From positions 868,001 to 932,000 of the forward strand of contig JAXGXY010000001.1 of assembly GCA_040772545.1 (NCBI GenBank): a stretch of 64,000 nucleotides of DNA, written 5' to 3'. Shown here piece by piece: positions 7,545-15,544 of the stretch. Numbering within the stretch: the first letter of the stretch is position 1; the number at the start of each line of letters is the position of its first letter. The translations under genes were made by a program, and so were the position numbers. The notes under the pieces are model-generated. The model did not search any database. It had not been told where the DNA came from and saw only the letters and a list, made by a program, of their open reading frames with translations. Origin of the DNA: UBA1431 sp002329665. Its GTDB lineage: Bacteria > Bacillota > Clostridia > Christensenellales > UBA1431.

Positions 7545-9416
7545 TTGGCGAAGAAAAAGTTCAAGGCCGAATCGAAACGGCTGCTGGACCTGATGATCAA
7601 TTCGGTATACACGCATAAGGAGATATTCCTGCGCGAACTCATCTCCAACGCGAGCGACGCGATCGACAAGATCTATTACAAGGCCCTGACCGACGAGAGC
7701 ATCGGCTTTGACAGGAACGACTATTACATAAGGGTGGAGATCGACAGGGACAACCGGCTATTGAAAGTGAGCGATACGGGCATCGGGATGACGAAGGAGG
7801 AACTGGAAGACAACCTCGGCGTCATCGCGAGGAGCGGTTCCCTAACCTTCAAACAGGAAAACGAGATGAAGGAAGGCGTCGACATCATCGGGCAGTTCGG
7901 CGTCGGCTTCTATTCGGCGTTCATGGTCGCGGAGAGAGTCACCGTCATAAGCCGGGCGTTCGGCGCAGAGGGCGCGTTTAAATGGGAGTCCGACGGTTCG
8001 GACGGGTATACCGTCACGCCCTGCGAAAAGGACGGCGTCGGGACGGACGTCATGCTCAGGATCAAGCAGAGCGCCGGGGAGGAGAACTACGACGAGTTCC
8101 TGGAGGAACACAGGATCCGCGCCATCATCAAGAAGTATTCGGACTTCGTCCGCTACCCGATCCGGATGAACGTCACGACGAGCCGGCCAAAGGAAGGCGA
8201 AGAGGACGGGTACGAGACCGTCGTTGAGGAGCAGACCGTCAACAGCATGGTCCCGATATGGCGGAAAAACAAGAACGAACTGAGCGAAGACGACTACGAA
8301 AACTTCTATTCCGAGAAGCGTTACGGGTTCGACAAGCCGCTGAGGCATATCCATATCAGCGTGGACGGGGCCGTGCGCTACAACGCGATCCTGTTCATAC
8401 CGCAGCATATCCCGTTCGACTATTACACGAAGGAATACGAAAAAGGGCTCGAACTCTACAGCAACGGCGTGCTCATCATGCAGAAATGCCCGGAGCTTCT
8501 GCCCGACCATTTCAGCTTCGTCAAGGGCATGGTCGATTCGGAGGACCTTTCCCTCAATATTTCCAGAGAAATGCTGCAGCACGACCGGCAGCTCAGGCTG
8601 ATCGCCAAAAACGTCAGGCACAAGATAAAAAACGAACTCGCGTCCATGCTGGAAAAGGACAGGGAAACGTATGAAAAGTTCTTCGAGGCTTTCGGGCGCC
8701 AGCTCAAGTTCGGCGTCTACGCCGAGTTCGGGAGCAACAAGGAGGAACTCAGGGACCTGCTTTTGTTCCGTTCCTCGGCCAAGGAAAAACCGGTGACGCT
8801 TAAAGAGTATGTCTTAAGGATGCAGGAAGGCCAGAAATACATCTACTACGCGGCCGGGGAAAGCGTGGACAGGATCAGCAAGATGCCGCAGACGGAACTC
8901 GTCGCAGAGAAAGGGTACGAGATACTGTATTTCACCGAGGACGTGGACGAGTTCGCGATCAAAATGCTGTCCGATTACGACGGCAAGGAGTTCAGGTCGG
9001 TGTCGGGGCGGGACCTGGGCATCGAAACGGAGGAAAAGCCTGAAAAGGACGGGGACGATGAAGAGATCTTCGAGAAGATGAAGGAGATACTCGCCGACAG
9101 GGTGAAGGACGTGCGCGCGTCGGCGAGGCTGAGGCACCACCCCGTGTGCCTGACCAACGAGGGCGAGCTGTCCATCGAGATGGAGAAGGTGCTCGGCGCG
9201 ATGCCCGACGGTCAACGCGTAAAGGCGGAAAAGGTGCTCGAGATCAATACGGAGCACGAGATGTTCGAAACGCTCAAGGACGCTTTCAAAAACGACGGCG
9301 AGAAGTTCCGGCTCTACACCGGCCTGCTCTACGGCCAGGCGCTGTTGATCGAAGGCCTGCCGCTGGAGGACCCGGTCGAGTTCGCCAACGGGATCTGCAG
9401 GCTCATGACGGGCTGA
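7545..9416 (+). CDS. htpG: Molecular chaperone HtpG (Hsp90)
   Basis: An ATP-dependent cytosolic chaperone of about 623 residues, normal for the family. The GHKL ATPase motifs are present at the N-terminus: ELISNASDAIDK (magnesium-binding N), DTGIGMTKEEL and GQFGVGFYSAFMVAE. The middle domain has the SLNISREMLQ segment with the catalytic arginine, and the C-terminal dimerisation part ends with the NGICRLMTG segment. I prefer the TTG at 7545: AAGGAG (7531-7536) is eight bases upstream, whereas the GTGs at 7536 and 7539 overlap or crowd that site. It may be read from the CIRCE promoter of hsp20, or from an unseen promoter after the stem-loop. Confidence 0.97.
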   Translation: MAKKKFKAESKRLLDLMINSVYTHKEIFLRELISNASDAIDKIYYKALTDESIGFDRNDYYIRVEIDRDNRLLKVSDTGIGMTKEELEDNLGVIARSGSLTFKQENEMKEGVDIIGQFGVGFYSAFMVAERVTVISRAFGAEGAFKWESDGSDGYTVTPCEKDGVGTDVMLRIKQSAGEENYDEFLEEHRIRAIIKKYSDFVRYPIRMNVTTSRPKEGEEDGYETVVEEQTVNSMVPIWRKNKNELSEDDYENFYSEKRYGFDKPLRHIHISVDGAVRYNAILFIPQHIPFDYYTKEYEKGLELYSNGVLIMQKCPELLPDHFSFVKGMVDSEDLSLNISREMLQHDRQLRLIAKNVRHKIKNELASMLEKDRETYEKFFEAFGRQLKFGVYAEFGSNKEELRDLLLFRSSAKEKPVTLKEYVLRMQEGQKYIYYAAGESVDRISKMPQTELVAEKGYEILYFTEDVDEFAIKMLSDYDGKEFRSVSGRDLGIETEEKPEKDGDDEEIFEKMKEILADRVKDVRASARLRHHPVCLTNEGELSIEMEKVLGAMPDGQRVKAEKVLEINTEHEMFETLKDAFKNDGEKFRLYTGLLYGQALLIEGLPLEDPVEFANGICRLMTG

Positions 9417-9450
9417 CCGACAGAGCAGTGCGGAGGATTTGACCGCAATA

Positions 9451-9490
9451 AAGGGCTGCCCTGCAAATAGTGATTCGCAAGGCAGCCTTC
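9451..9490. terminator. Possible bidirectional terminator between htpG and hpt
   Basis: GGCTGCC (9454-9460) pairs with GGCAGCC (9481-9487) between two convergent genes. The U-runs are weak on both strands. Confidence 0.45.
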
Positions 9491-9506
9491 CGTATTCATG
9501 GGCGGG

Positions 9507-10031
9507 TTAATCTTCTTCGCTGACCTGGACGATGTAGGGGAGGTTTCGGAGTTCGCCGCGCACGTCCATGCCGTACCCGGCCAGCGTGACGTCGGGGACC
9601 TTGAACCCGCTGTAGGCGACGGGGATGTTGACCAGCCGTTTGGCGGGGTTATCCAGGAGCGTGCAGATCTTGATGCTCGCCGGCTTTCGCGATTCCATGT
9701 TCTGTATCAGGTAGCCGATGGTCAGCCCCGTGTGGATGATGTCCTCGATCACCAGCACGTGCCTGCCCGTGATGTCGACGTCCAGGTCCTTGGTGATGCG
9801 CACGATCCCGGTATGGTTGCTCGTGCCTGAATAGAGGCCGATGGACATGAAGTCGATCTCGACCGGGATGTCGATTTTGCGGGTGATGTCCGCAAGGAAG
9901 ATGAACGTTCCCTTGAGCACGCTGATGAGCACGGGCCGCTTGCCTGCGTAGTCCCTGCTGATCTGGCGGCCCAGCTCGGCGACCTTCTCCATGATCTGCG
10001 CTTCGCTGACGATGGTTTTTTCAATCTTCAT
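9507..10031 (-). CDS. hpt: Hypoxanthine phosphoribosyltransferase
   Basis: Salvages hypoxanthine (and usually guanine) to IMP/GMP with PRPP. It has 174 residues, typical length. The PRPP-binding motif VLVIEDIIHTGLT spans residues 92-104, with the acidic pair E96-D97. VLKGTFIFLADI carries the pyrophosphate-binding loop, and DFMSIGLYSGT is the flexible loop. The second acidic position has a His-Thr (IIHTG) where many homologues have Asp-Ser, a small deviation. The start codon lies one base after the stop of the upstream kinase-like gene, so the two are co-transcribed. Confidence 0.95.
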   Translation of the reverse strand: MKIEKTIVSEAQIMEKVAELGRQISRDYAGKRPVLISVLKGTFIFLADITRKIDIPVEIDFMSIGLYSGTSNHTGIVRITKDLDVDITGRHVLVIEDIIHTGLTIGYLIQNMESRKPASIKICTLLDNPAKRLVNIPVAYSGFKVPDVTLAGYGMDVRGELRNLPYIVQVSEED

Positions 10032-10973
10032 TTACGCTTCCTCGCTCCCGATCACGTCGCCGAACCGTTCGAGCAGCGCGCGGAAATCCTTTTTGTAAAC
10101 GATCTTCACGTTGACGCCGGGGTAGAGTTCCCGCAGTTTCCTCGCCTTTTTGTTCTTGATCGTCACGTATTTCTGGTTCATCGTCGTGATCTCGATGTAC
10201 GTATCGAATTTGGGGAGGTAGAAGTCGGGGCAAAACGCCATCGTGACGTTGCCTTCGGCGTCCCATTCGACCGGGAAGGTCTTCGGCTCGTATTTCCAGT
10301 CGAAGTTATACAGGTCGAGTATCTTCGCGAACTCGATCTCGGCCGGGTGCCTGAAGCAGGGATAGACGTCCCGCTCGGCATTGGCGTCCTTTGCTTCCAG
10401 GCAGTGCCGCTCACGCCCGTCGGCCGCGAAGCCGATCAGCCGGGCGCATTCCTCTGCGCACAGCGTGTCCGTGTTGAGCGTCAGGTCGTAGAGCGCGGGG
10501 TCGGCCCAGTCCACGCCGTAGAGCGTGGCGATGTACCGCTTGTGCTTCCTGTCCGCCCTTTTTAATATGCTTCCCGCTTCGTTTTCGCCCACGCCGTACT
10601 CCCTCCGTACGCGGCCGATCCTCGTGGCATAAGAAGCGACCGTCCTGACGTTAAGGGCCTGGGGGTTGCCGGAGAAAATGATCTGGGCACCCATGCCTAT
10701 GACGACGGACGGTTTTTCCCTTGTGAACTCTGTGAGCCGGTGTTCGATGTACTCCTTATAGGTCAAGCCTTCTTCAGACGGGGTAAGATAAAATTTCGGG
10801 CTTTCGGCGAGCATGCGCCGCACGTACGCTTTCGTGTCTTCCGGCAGCCAATCGTTGATGACCCTTTCCCGCACGACGAGTTCCATGTTCCTGCTGCCGG
10901 CCAGCAACTCTGCTATTTCGTCGCCCAGGCTGCCCATCTGTCTCGATATCGTAATGATTGACAACCTTATCAC
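10032..10973 (-). CDS. Cytidylate kinase-like protein fused to a nuclease-fold-like C-terminal domain
   Basis: 313 residues in two parts. Residues 1-185 look like the cytidylate kinase-like (Cmk2) family: the opening IITISRQMGSLGDEIAELLA is that family's nucleotide-binding start, followed by the VIGMGAQIIF strand and an RVRREYG helix. Residues 205-305 look like a restriction-endonuclease-type fold: HPAEIEF helix (E212, E214), CPDFYLP (D250), YIEITTMNQK (E261, K268) and a KKARKLRELYP helix with a VKIVYKKDF strand. The PD...E core is visible, but the expected ExK lysine is Thr, so activity is uncertain. It abuts hpt with no gap, which hints at a nucleotide or nucleic-acid related role. The true substrate is unknown. 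Confidence 0.6.
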   Translation of the reverse strand: MIRLSIITISRQMGSLGDEIAELLAGSRNMELVVRERVINDWLPEDTKAYVRRMLAESPKFYLTPSEEGLTYKEYIEHRLTEFTREKPSVVIGMGAQIIFSGNPQALNVRTVASYATRIGRVRREYGVGENEAGSILKRADRKHKRYIATLYGVDWADPALYDLTLNTDTLCAEECARLIGFAADGRERHCLEAKDANAERDVYPCFRHPAEIEFAKILDLYNFDWKYEPKTFPVEWDAEGNVTMAFCPDFYLPKFDTYIEITTMNQKYVTIKNKKARKLRELYPGVNVKIVYKKDFRALLERFGDVIGSEEA

Positions 10974-11127
10974 CCTTCCGATATTTATATTACATCATAT
11001 GAAGAAAAAAGAACAGATCGTTTTATCTGCGACCCAGAAAAATTAATTATAAGTAAGAATTTTCATGAAAAATAAACCTGATTTGATCAAATAGCATAAT
11101 ATTGAGTATTATCGTGAAAAATCGCAT

Positions 11128-11156
11128 TTGTGCTCTATAAAAAAAGCTAGTATTAT
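11128..11156 (+). promoter_or_regulatory. Promoter of the structured RNA
   Basis: TTGTGC (11128-11133), a 17-base spacer and TATTAT (11151-11156). Transcription would start at about 11163, exactly where the closing helix of the RNA begins. Confidence 0.7.
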
Positions 11157-11162
11157 CAAAAT

Positions 11163-11444
11163 AAGCTCCAGAGATAGCCTAAGAAGCGGATGTCCGGAGC
11201 AGTAAGCACCGCAGAATATGCGGAAAAGGTTCGGTGAGCGAACGGTCCACATTCGTGGAAACAGTTCACTATATCCGAGTATCAACGGTAACCGGATATG
11301 AAAGTGTCGGCGAAAGCCAATACAAGTAGTAAAAAGTTATTCGTCGGTATAAGGACGAAAAGGGATTCTGAGCTACTGCAAAAGATAATTCAAAGCTTCG
11401 ATAAAGATTCTCTGGAGCTTTCTGTTGCCTAAAAAACGCAACAG
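11163..11444 (+). ncRNA. Structured non-coding RNA, family not identified
   Basis: No credible protein frame exists here, and the base composition is clearly less G+C-rich than the flanks. A perfect 12-bp closing helix joins AAGCTCCAGAGA (11163-11174) to TCTCTGGAGCTT (11409-11420). Inside it I can draw at least six further helices: CCGCA/TGCGG (11209-11223), GTTCG/CGAAC (11229-11243), TCCAC/GTGGA (11246-11259), ATATCCG/CGGATAT (11271-11299), a GGC-GAAA-GCC tetraloop hairpin (11309-11318), and TTCGTC/GACGAA (11340-11359). A helix AGTAG/CTACT (11325-11377) encloses the last one. A further hairpin, CTGTTGC/GCAACAG, follows at 11422-11444. A promoter is correctly spaced upstream. Motifs of tmRNA, SRP RNA and RNase P are absent. 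The raiA-motif class is one family worth testing, but I cannot confirm it. Confidence 0.75.
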
Positions 11445-11565
11445 GAGCAAAACGTAAACCTCTGCATCCCTGTAACGCATTTATTATTGCCGGCGACGGC
11501 AGGCCTGTTCGGGGCTAACGGTGTTTTCCGGGGAATGAGGGAAGCGGTATCGCTGACAAAACTGC

Positions 11566-11614
11566 AAAGAGCCGCGATGCCGCCCGGACCGGGAAGCATC
11601 CGGCTCTTTTTTTT
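11566..11614 (+). terminator. Strong terminator closing the RNA transcription unit
   Basis: A nested stem: AAAGAGCC (11566-11573) with GGCTCTTT (11602-11609), GATGC with GCATC, and CCCGG with CCGGG, followed by eight T. With the promoter at 11128 it defines a transcript of about 450 bases. The stretch 11445-11565 between RNA and terminator holds no gene I can support, only a small TGCCG-GCGA-CGGCA hairpin near 11499. Confidence 0.88.
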
Positions 11615-11673
11615 GATAGGAACAGGCGGGCCGCGGCGCAACCGTATCGTTCCGCCGTCGGCCGGAGCCTGGT

Positions 11674-11946
11674 TCAGGCCGAAGCCGACCTGCCCCGCAT
11701 ATAGGCTTCTGCGATGTCGCCGAAACCGTTCCGTACCAGGGCGTCCCGTACGACCTTTCTAAGGTCCCCGTGCGTTATCACCTCGCCGTAGTCTTTTTCC
11801 GCGGTGTTCTGTACGCTGTTGCTGATGATCCTGATGTCGCTCGAGTTCATGGATTCGTGGCATTCGTCGGAAATGCGTTCGAGTACCAGCTTGATTTTCT
11901 CGATGTCGAATTCCTCAAGGCCTCCGTCGCTCTTTCGCACTTTCAA
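11674..11946 (-). CDS. Stand-alone ATP-cone domain protein
   Basis: 90 residues that match only an ATP-cone, the regulatory nucleotide-binding module found at the N-terminus of ribonucleotide reductases and in NrdR. The order is typical: KVRKSDGGLEEFDIEKI strand-helix start, a central helix with the SVQNTAEKDYGEVITHGDL segment, and a final helix ending AEAYMRGRS. There is no zinc ribbon (so not NrdR) and no reductase domain. Its partner is unknown; a regulatory role linked to dNTP or ATP levels is a guess. A long T-rich stretch follows its start upstream at 11950-11990. Confidence 0.82.
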   Translation of the reverse strand: MKVRKSDGGLEEFDIEKIKLVLERISDECHESMNSSDIRIISNSVQNTAEKDYGEVITHGDLRKVVRDALVRNGFGDIAEAYMRGRSASA

Positions 11947-12072
11947 TGTTGTTTCACTTCCACAGATGATGTTTTTTTATTATATCACACGACGGCGCCA
12001 TAAGGAAACAGCCGCGTATAGCCAAAGGCCCCGGCTCCGCAAGGGCTTTGGCTTACGTTCTTGTATGGCGGG

Positions 12073-12807
12073 TCAGTACGGGTTTACCGTTCCGCTTCCG
12101 CGGCTGTCTACTTTGAGTTTGGGCGGATCGCCGCGGTAGAGGACGTTTCCCGAACCGAGTATGTGACACTCCAATTCTTCGCCGGCGTCGACCCGCGCGC
12201 TTCCGCTGCCCAGTATCCGTACGACGGTCTTTTCGGTCTTCAGGTCGGCCGCGTTGTAGTTGCCCGATCCGTTGATCTCCACGTCGCCTTCCTTTGCGCT
12301 CCCTTTCACGGTGATGTTGCCCGTGCCGAGTATGTCGCATTTGAGCCGCTGTGCCTCGAATGCCAGGTTGATGCCGCCCGATCCGTTGATCCGGAGCTGA
12401 AAAGAGTTGCCCGTGAGCGGGGCGTTCCCCGCAAGGGTGATGCTGCCGCTGCCGTTGATGACGAGCTCGCCGCCCCGCACTTCCGGTATGCGCGCCGTTA
12501 CGCCCCTGTCCGAGAGGATGTTCACGTCCCGCCGCAGCTCCAGATTGAATCCGCCCGCTTCGTCCTGGTAGGCCTCCACGAAGTCGAGTATGTTGCTTTC
12601 GCCTTCCAGGATTGCCTTGCCCTTCAGCGACGGGTCGATCACGACGTCGAACGGGCCGGAGCTTCGCACGCCCGTTACCGCCGTATTCAGGGCGATCTCC
12701 CGCGTCACCACGTCGCCGTTGCCCACCACGGCTTTGCAGCCGGCGAGCATGAGCGACAGCGCCGCGATCATGAAGGCCCCCATGATGAACGCGCCCTTCC
12801 TCATCAT
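12073..12807 (-). CDS. Lipoprotein with GIN (DUF2807) domain
   Basis: 244 residues. A signal peptide ends in the lipobox LAGC, with C24 as the lipidated residue. The mature part is a right-handed beta-helix-like GIN domain: residues ~38-240 carry repeated INGSG / LGSGN / RGSGT motifs at roughly regular spacing. Known members include putative auto-transporter adhesin heads and extracytoplasmic proteins of unknown role. It is the last gene of a minus-strand group after the AmmeMemoRadiSam genes, but the gap suggests its own control. Function unknown. Confidence 0.85.
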   Translation of the reverse strand: MMRKGAFIMGAFMIAALSLMLAGCKAVVGNGDVVTREIALNTAVTGVRSSGPFDVVIDPSLKGKAILEGESNILDFVEAYQDEAGGFNLELRRDVNILSDRGVTARIPEVRGGELVINGSGSITLAGNAPLTGNSFQLRINGSGGINLAFEAQRLKCDILGTGNITVKGSAKEGDVEINGSGNYNAADLKTEKTVVRILGSGSARVDAGEELECHILGSGNVLYRGDPPKLKVDSRGSGTVNPY

Positions 12808-12831
12808 AAATTCCTCCCTTTATTCATCGCT

Positions 12832-13692
12832 TCATACGTTGCCGCAGTAGACGTATTCGAGGCGTTCGCGCGCAATATCCGCCAGTTCGAACAGCCTTTC
12901 CTTCTCCATCTGCGGGGTTTCCATCCTGTAATCGGGGTGGTACCTGGTCAGGTGGAGCGGTAGCTTCGGCGATACCGAGGCGACCCACTCCGACAGTGCC
13001 CGAACCTCTTCCTTAGAATCGTTCTCGCCGGGAATCAACAGCGTCGTCAGCTCCGCGTGGCAGTTTTGGGCGCACAGGCGGATCGTGTCCAATACGGGCC
13101 CGAGCTCCCCTTTGCACTGCCTGCGGTAAAAACCGGGGTCCATCGACTTGAGGTCGATGTTCATCGCGTCGACGTAGGGAAGGAGCGCTTCCATCGGCTC
13201 CGTGCGGATGTAGCCGTTGGTGACCAGCACGTTTTTAAGCCCTTTTTCATGCGCCGCCACGGCGCAGTCGTAGACGAACTCGTACCAGATCGACGGCTCG
13301 TTGTAGGTGTAGGCCAGCCCGATGTTCCCGGCTCCGACCGCCTTGAGCGCGGCGTCCACCAGTTCGCCGGGCGTAACATCGTGTCCCGGCTGTTCCGACT
13401 GGGATATGCGCCAGTTCTGGCAGAAGGAGCATTTGAAGTTACAGCCGAAGCTCCCGGCCGAAAGGATCGCGCTGCCGGGATGGAACCGTTTGAGCGGCTT
13501 TTTTTCGATGGGGTCGAGGGCGAGGGCCGTCACCCTGCCGTAGTTGAGCGAATAGAGTTCGCCGTTTACGTTTTGGCGCGCGAGGCATATCCCCGTCTGA
13601 CCCGGCTTCAGCCTGCAGCCGTGCGGGCAGAGCCGGCAGACGACCGTTTCGCCGTCGGTCTTATCGTAGTACTTCGCCTGTTTCAAAGCCAT
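12832..13692 (-). CDS. amrS: AmmeMemoRadiSam system radical SAM enzyme
   Basis: A radical SAM protein of 286 residues. The 4Fe-4S cysteines are C84-x3-C88-x2-C91 (CNFKCSFC), and an N-terminal cysteine set (CRLCPHGC, then C36) precedes it, as in pyruvate formate-lyase activase-like relatives. GLAYTYNEPSIWYEF and the NIDLKSMDPGFYRR segment are characteristic of the AmrS family. It lies 11 bases after the Memo/AMMECR1 fusion gene, which is the diagnostic context for the three-part AmmeMemoRadiSam system, whose reaction is still unknown. The ATG at 13692 was chosen; the longer open frame upstream overlaps the neighbour in another frame. Confidence 0.92.
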   Translation of the reverse strand: MALKQAKYYDKTDGETVVCRLCPHGCRLKPGQTGICLARQNVNGELYSLNYGRVTALALDPIEKKPLKRFHPGSAILSAGSFGCNFKCSFCQNWRISQSEQPGHDVTPGELVDAALKAVGAGNIGLAYTYNEPSIWYEFVYDCAVAAHEKGLKNVLVTNGYIRTEPMEALLPYVDAMNIDLKSMDPGFYRRQCKGELGPVLDTIRLCAQNCHAELTTLLIPGENDSKEEVRALSEWVASVSPKLPLHLTRYHPDYRMETPQMEKERLFELADIARERLEYVYCGNV

Positions 13693-13703
13693 CACCCCGT
13701 TAT

Positions 13704-15104
13704 TTACCGGTATCTTTTGACGGTGAACCGCGATATGGCGTACTCCTCGATCGGGTCGATCCCCGCCTTCCGGCAGGCGATGGAGAGCTGCATCTTCACC
13801 GTGTCCACGCCTTCGAGGTCGGGAAGGAGCAGGCCCCGCCTGTGGTCTTTTTCCACGATAACGCCGTAGACCGAGGGGTCGAGTTCGCCGGCGGAGGAGA
13901 CGGGTTCCGCCTCGCCGAGCACGTCCACGCTGTAGTCCAGGTAAGGGAGTTCCTCGGGGGTGACGGGAGGGAAACGCGGATCGCGCGTGCCGGCGCTGAT
14001 GGCGTTCTGGGCGATCTCTTCCGCTATCGAGGACTTCGTGGGCTCCGTCGTGCCGATGCACCCGCGCAGCGCCCCGAATTTTTTCAAAGACACGAACACG
14101 CCGGCCCTGCCGCTGAGTTCCCCAGCAGCTTCAAATTCCCGGATATCATTCTGAGACGGCTTTTCGCCTTTGGTCACGTATTCTTCCAGCGTCTTCCGGG
14201 CGAGCCGGACGTGCGGGCTTTCGTTCCCGCTCTTCATCGCCGAGCGCGCCTTGACCAGCGCGCTCTCCCCGCTCACGCCCACGGGTTTGAACGTCGCCAC
14301 GCCGTAGCCGATGCCGAACGGCGCCTCGTAGGAAAGGACCTGTATCTGCGTGTCGAGCCCGTCGAAAGCCCCGCAGAGGATCACCAGCGAACGGTAGCCG
14401 CATTCCGCCGCCTTTCCCCGCAGCCTGTGGTCGATCGATAGCACCTGCGCGGTGTCGTTGGCCGCGAGCGCGCCGATGAGCCGCCTGTCGAACTCCGCCC
14501 CCTCGGGGCTGGCGCCGTACGGGCTTTCCCTGTTCACTTTATGTGAAAGGTCCCCGCTGGCCACGACGGCGATCCGCCTGCCCTCCGCCTCGGCCGACTG
14601 CCGGATGACCTTCCCCAGCAGGTAGAGCGACTGGATGTCCAGCGCGGACGACGACAGCGCGACGAGTTCAAAATCGTTGTACTCCGACCCGAGGTAGTAC
14701 AGGGGGACCACCGCGCCGTGGTCCAGCGCGTCCGCGATCCCGCGCCTTTGCTTGTCTTCTGCGCTGAGCGGACCGCCCGGTATGCCGGCTTCAGCCATCG
14801 CCCGCCCGATCCGGGACCTTAATACGCCGTCCTGTTCGAACGATACGGAGGCCCGGGCTCCGAACTGCACAAGGTCTCCCTCGAGCAGGGGCGCGTCGTA
14901 CATGAACACGTAATCGCTGAAGACGGGGGCGTGCGGGGAGATCAGCACGACGGTGTCCGGCTTCAGCGCGGCCACGTCGGCCGCGAGCGTCTTCATAGAC
15001 GTGATAGTGCTCTTCGCCTCCGATTCGCGTCCGCGCCCGACTTCGGGGACGATCACCGGGGGGTGCGGGACAAGGTAGCCCGCGCATACGGAATAGTATT
15101 TCAT
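13704..15104 (-). CDS. amrB/amrA: MEMO-AMMECR1 fusion protein (AmmeMemoRadiSam proteins B and A)
   Basis: 466 residues, two fused domains. The N-terminal ~265 residues are a MEMO domain, related to extradiol dioxygenases: HPPVIVPEVGRG near residue 14, VLISPHAPVF near 55 and GDLSHKV near 190 hold the usual metal-binding histidines. The C-terminal ~180 residues are AMMECR1: VFVSLKKFGALRGCIGTTEP and SAGTRDPRFPPVTPEEL. Both domains occur as a set with AmrS. The ATG at 15104 has AGGTGAT in front; the frame is open slightly further, to 15134, but lacks a site there. Confidence 0.93.
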   Translation of the reverse strand: MKYYSVCAGYLVPHPPVIVPEVGRGRESEAKSTITSMKTLAADVAALKPDTVVLISPHAPVFSDYVFMYDAPLLEGDLVQFGARASVSFEQDGVLRSRIGRAMAEAGIPGGPLSAEDKQRRGIADALDHGAVVPLYYLGSEYNDFELVALSSSALDIQSLYLLGKVIRQSAEAEGRRIAVVASGDLSHKVNRESPYGASPEGAEFDRRLIGALAANDTAQVLSIDHRLRGKAAECGYRSLVILCGAFDGLDTQIQVLSYEAPFGIGYGVATFKPVGVSGESALVKARSAMKSGNESPHVRLARKTLEEYVTKGEKPSQNDIREFEAAGELSGRAGVFVSLKKFGALRGCIGTTEPTKSSIAEEIAQNAISAGTRDPRFPPVTPEELPYLDYSVDVLGEAEPVSSAGELDPSVYGVIVEKDHRRGLLLPDLEGVDTVKMQLSIACRKAGIDPIEEYAISRFTVKRYR

Positions 15105-15298
15105 CGTATCACCTACCGTTATCAGAATGGTCAAAAACAGCCGGGACTGTCCTTAGTGTTGCCGAAAACAAAAAAGAATCTTTGCCCCTTCGTACCCGCA
15201 TCTAATCAATTACGCATCGGGCGCCCTTATTCCTGCCTGATAACGTTTGCAAACAAAAAAATGAGCCGGAAGGCTGTTTTGCGTTTCGGCGTCGGGCC

Positions 15299-15327
15299 TT
15301 GACACGGGCGGGGGGCGATGGTAGAAT
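15299..15327 (+). promoter_or_regulatory. Promoter upstream of the NiCo riboswitch
   Basis: TTGACA (15299-15304), a 17-base spacer and TAGAAT (15322-15327), a near-consensus sigma-A promoter; start expected near 15334. Confidence 0.8.
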
Positions 15328-15359
15328 CGCATTAACTCTTTACTACTGCATTCGCACAG

Positions 15360-15462
15360 TACAAACTGAGCAGGCGGCGGGCGCGATATGCGGCCCGTGC
15401 GGCCGGGCCAGGGGGCAGCGGATTCATCCCGCGGGACAGGTAAATGTTCCGTGGGATTTTTT
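15360..15462 (+). promoter_or_regulatory. NiCo (czcD-type) riboswitch with terminator stem
   Basis: Conserved blocks of the Ni2+/Co2+ riboswitch appear in order: CTGAGCAGGC at 15366-15375, GCGGCCGGGCC at about 15399-15409, a CAGCGGATTC segment, and CGGGACAGG at 15432-15440. These match the blocks I remember from the crystallised NiCo RNA. The last helix, ATCCCGCGGGA with TTCCGTGGGAT (two G-T pairs), runs into seven T at 15457-15463 and can act as the off-state terminator. In this class metal binding should prevent termination and switch on the downstream pump. Confidence 0.82.
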
Positions 15463-15544
15463 TCTATCTTCGTCAACGGACCGAATGCATTGCATCGGAG
15501 CGAATCCAAAAACGCTTATAAAAGCAACGGAGGTCAGACGATCC

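Noticed and set aside
11163..11444. tmRNA, SRP RNA, RNase P or group I/II intron
   Set aside because: None of the hallmark motifs (resume frame with CCA, SRP helix 8, RNase P core, intron domain V) is present.
15299..15544. Long N-terminal extension of the P-type ATPase
   Set aside because: This is the NiCo riboswitch and its promoter, not coding.
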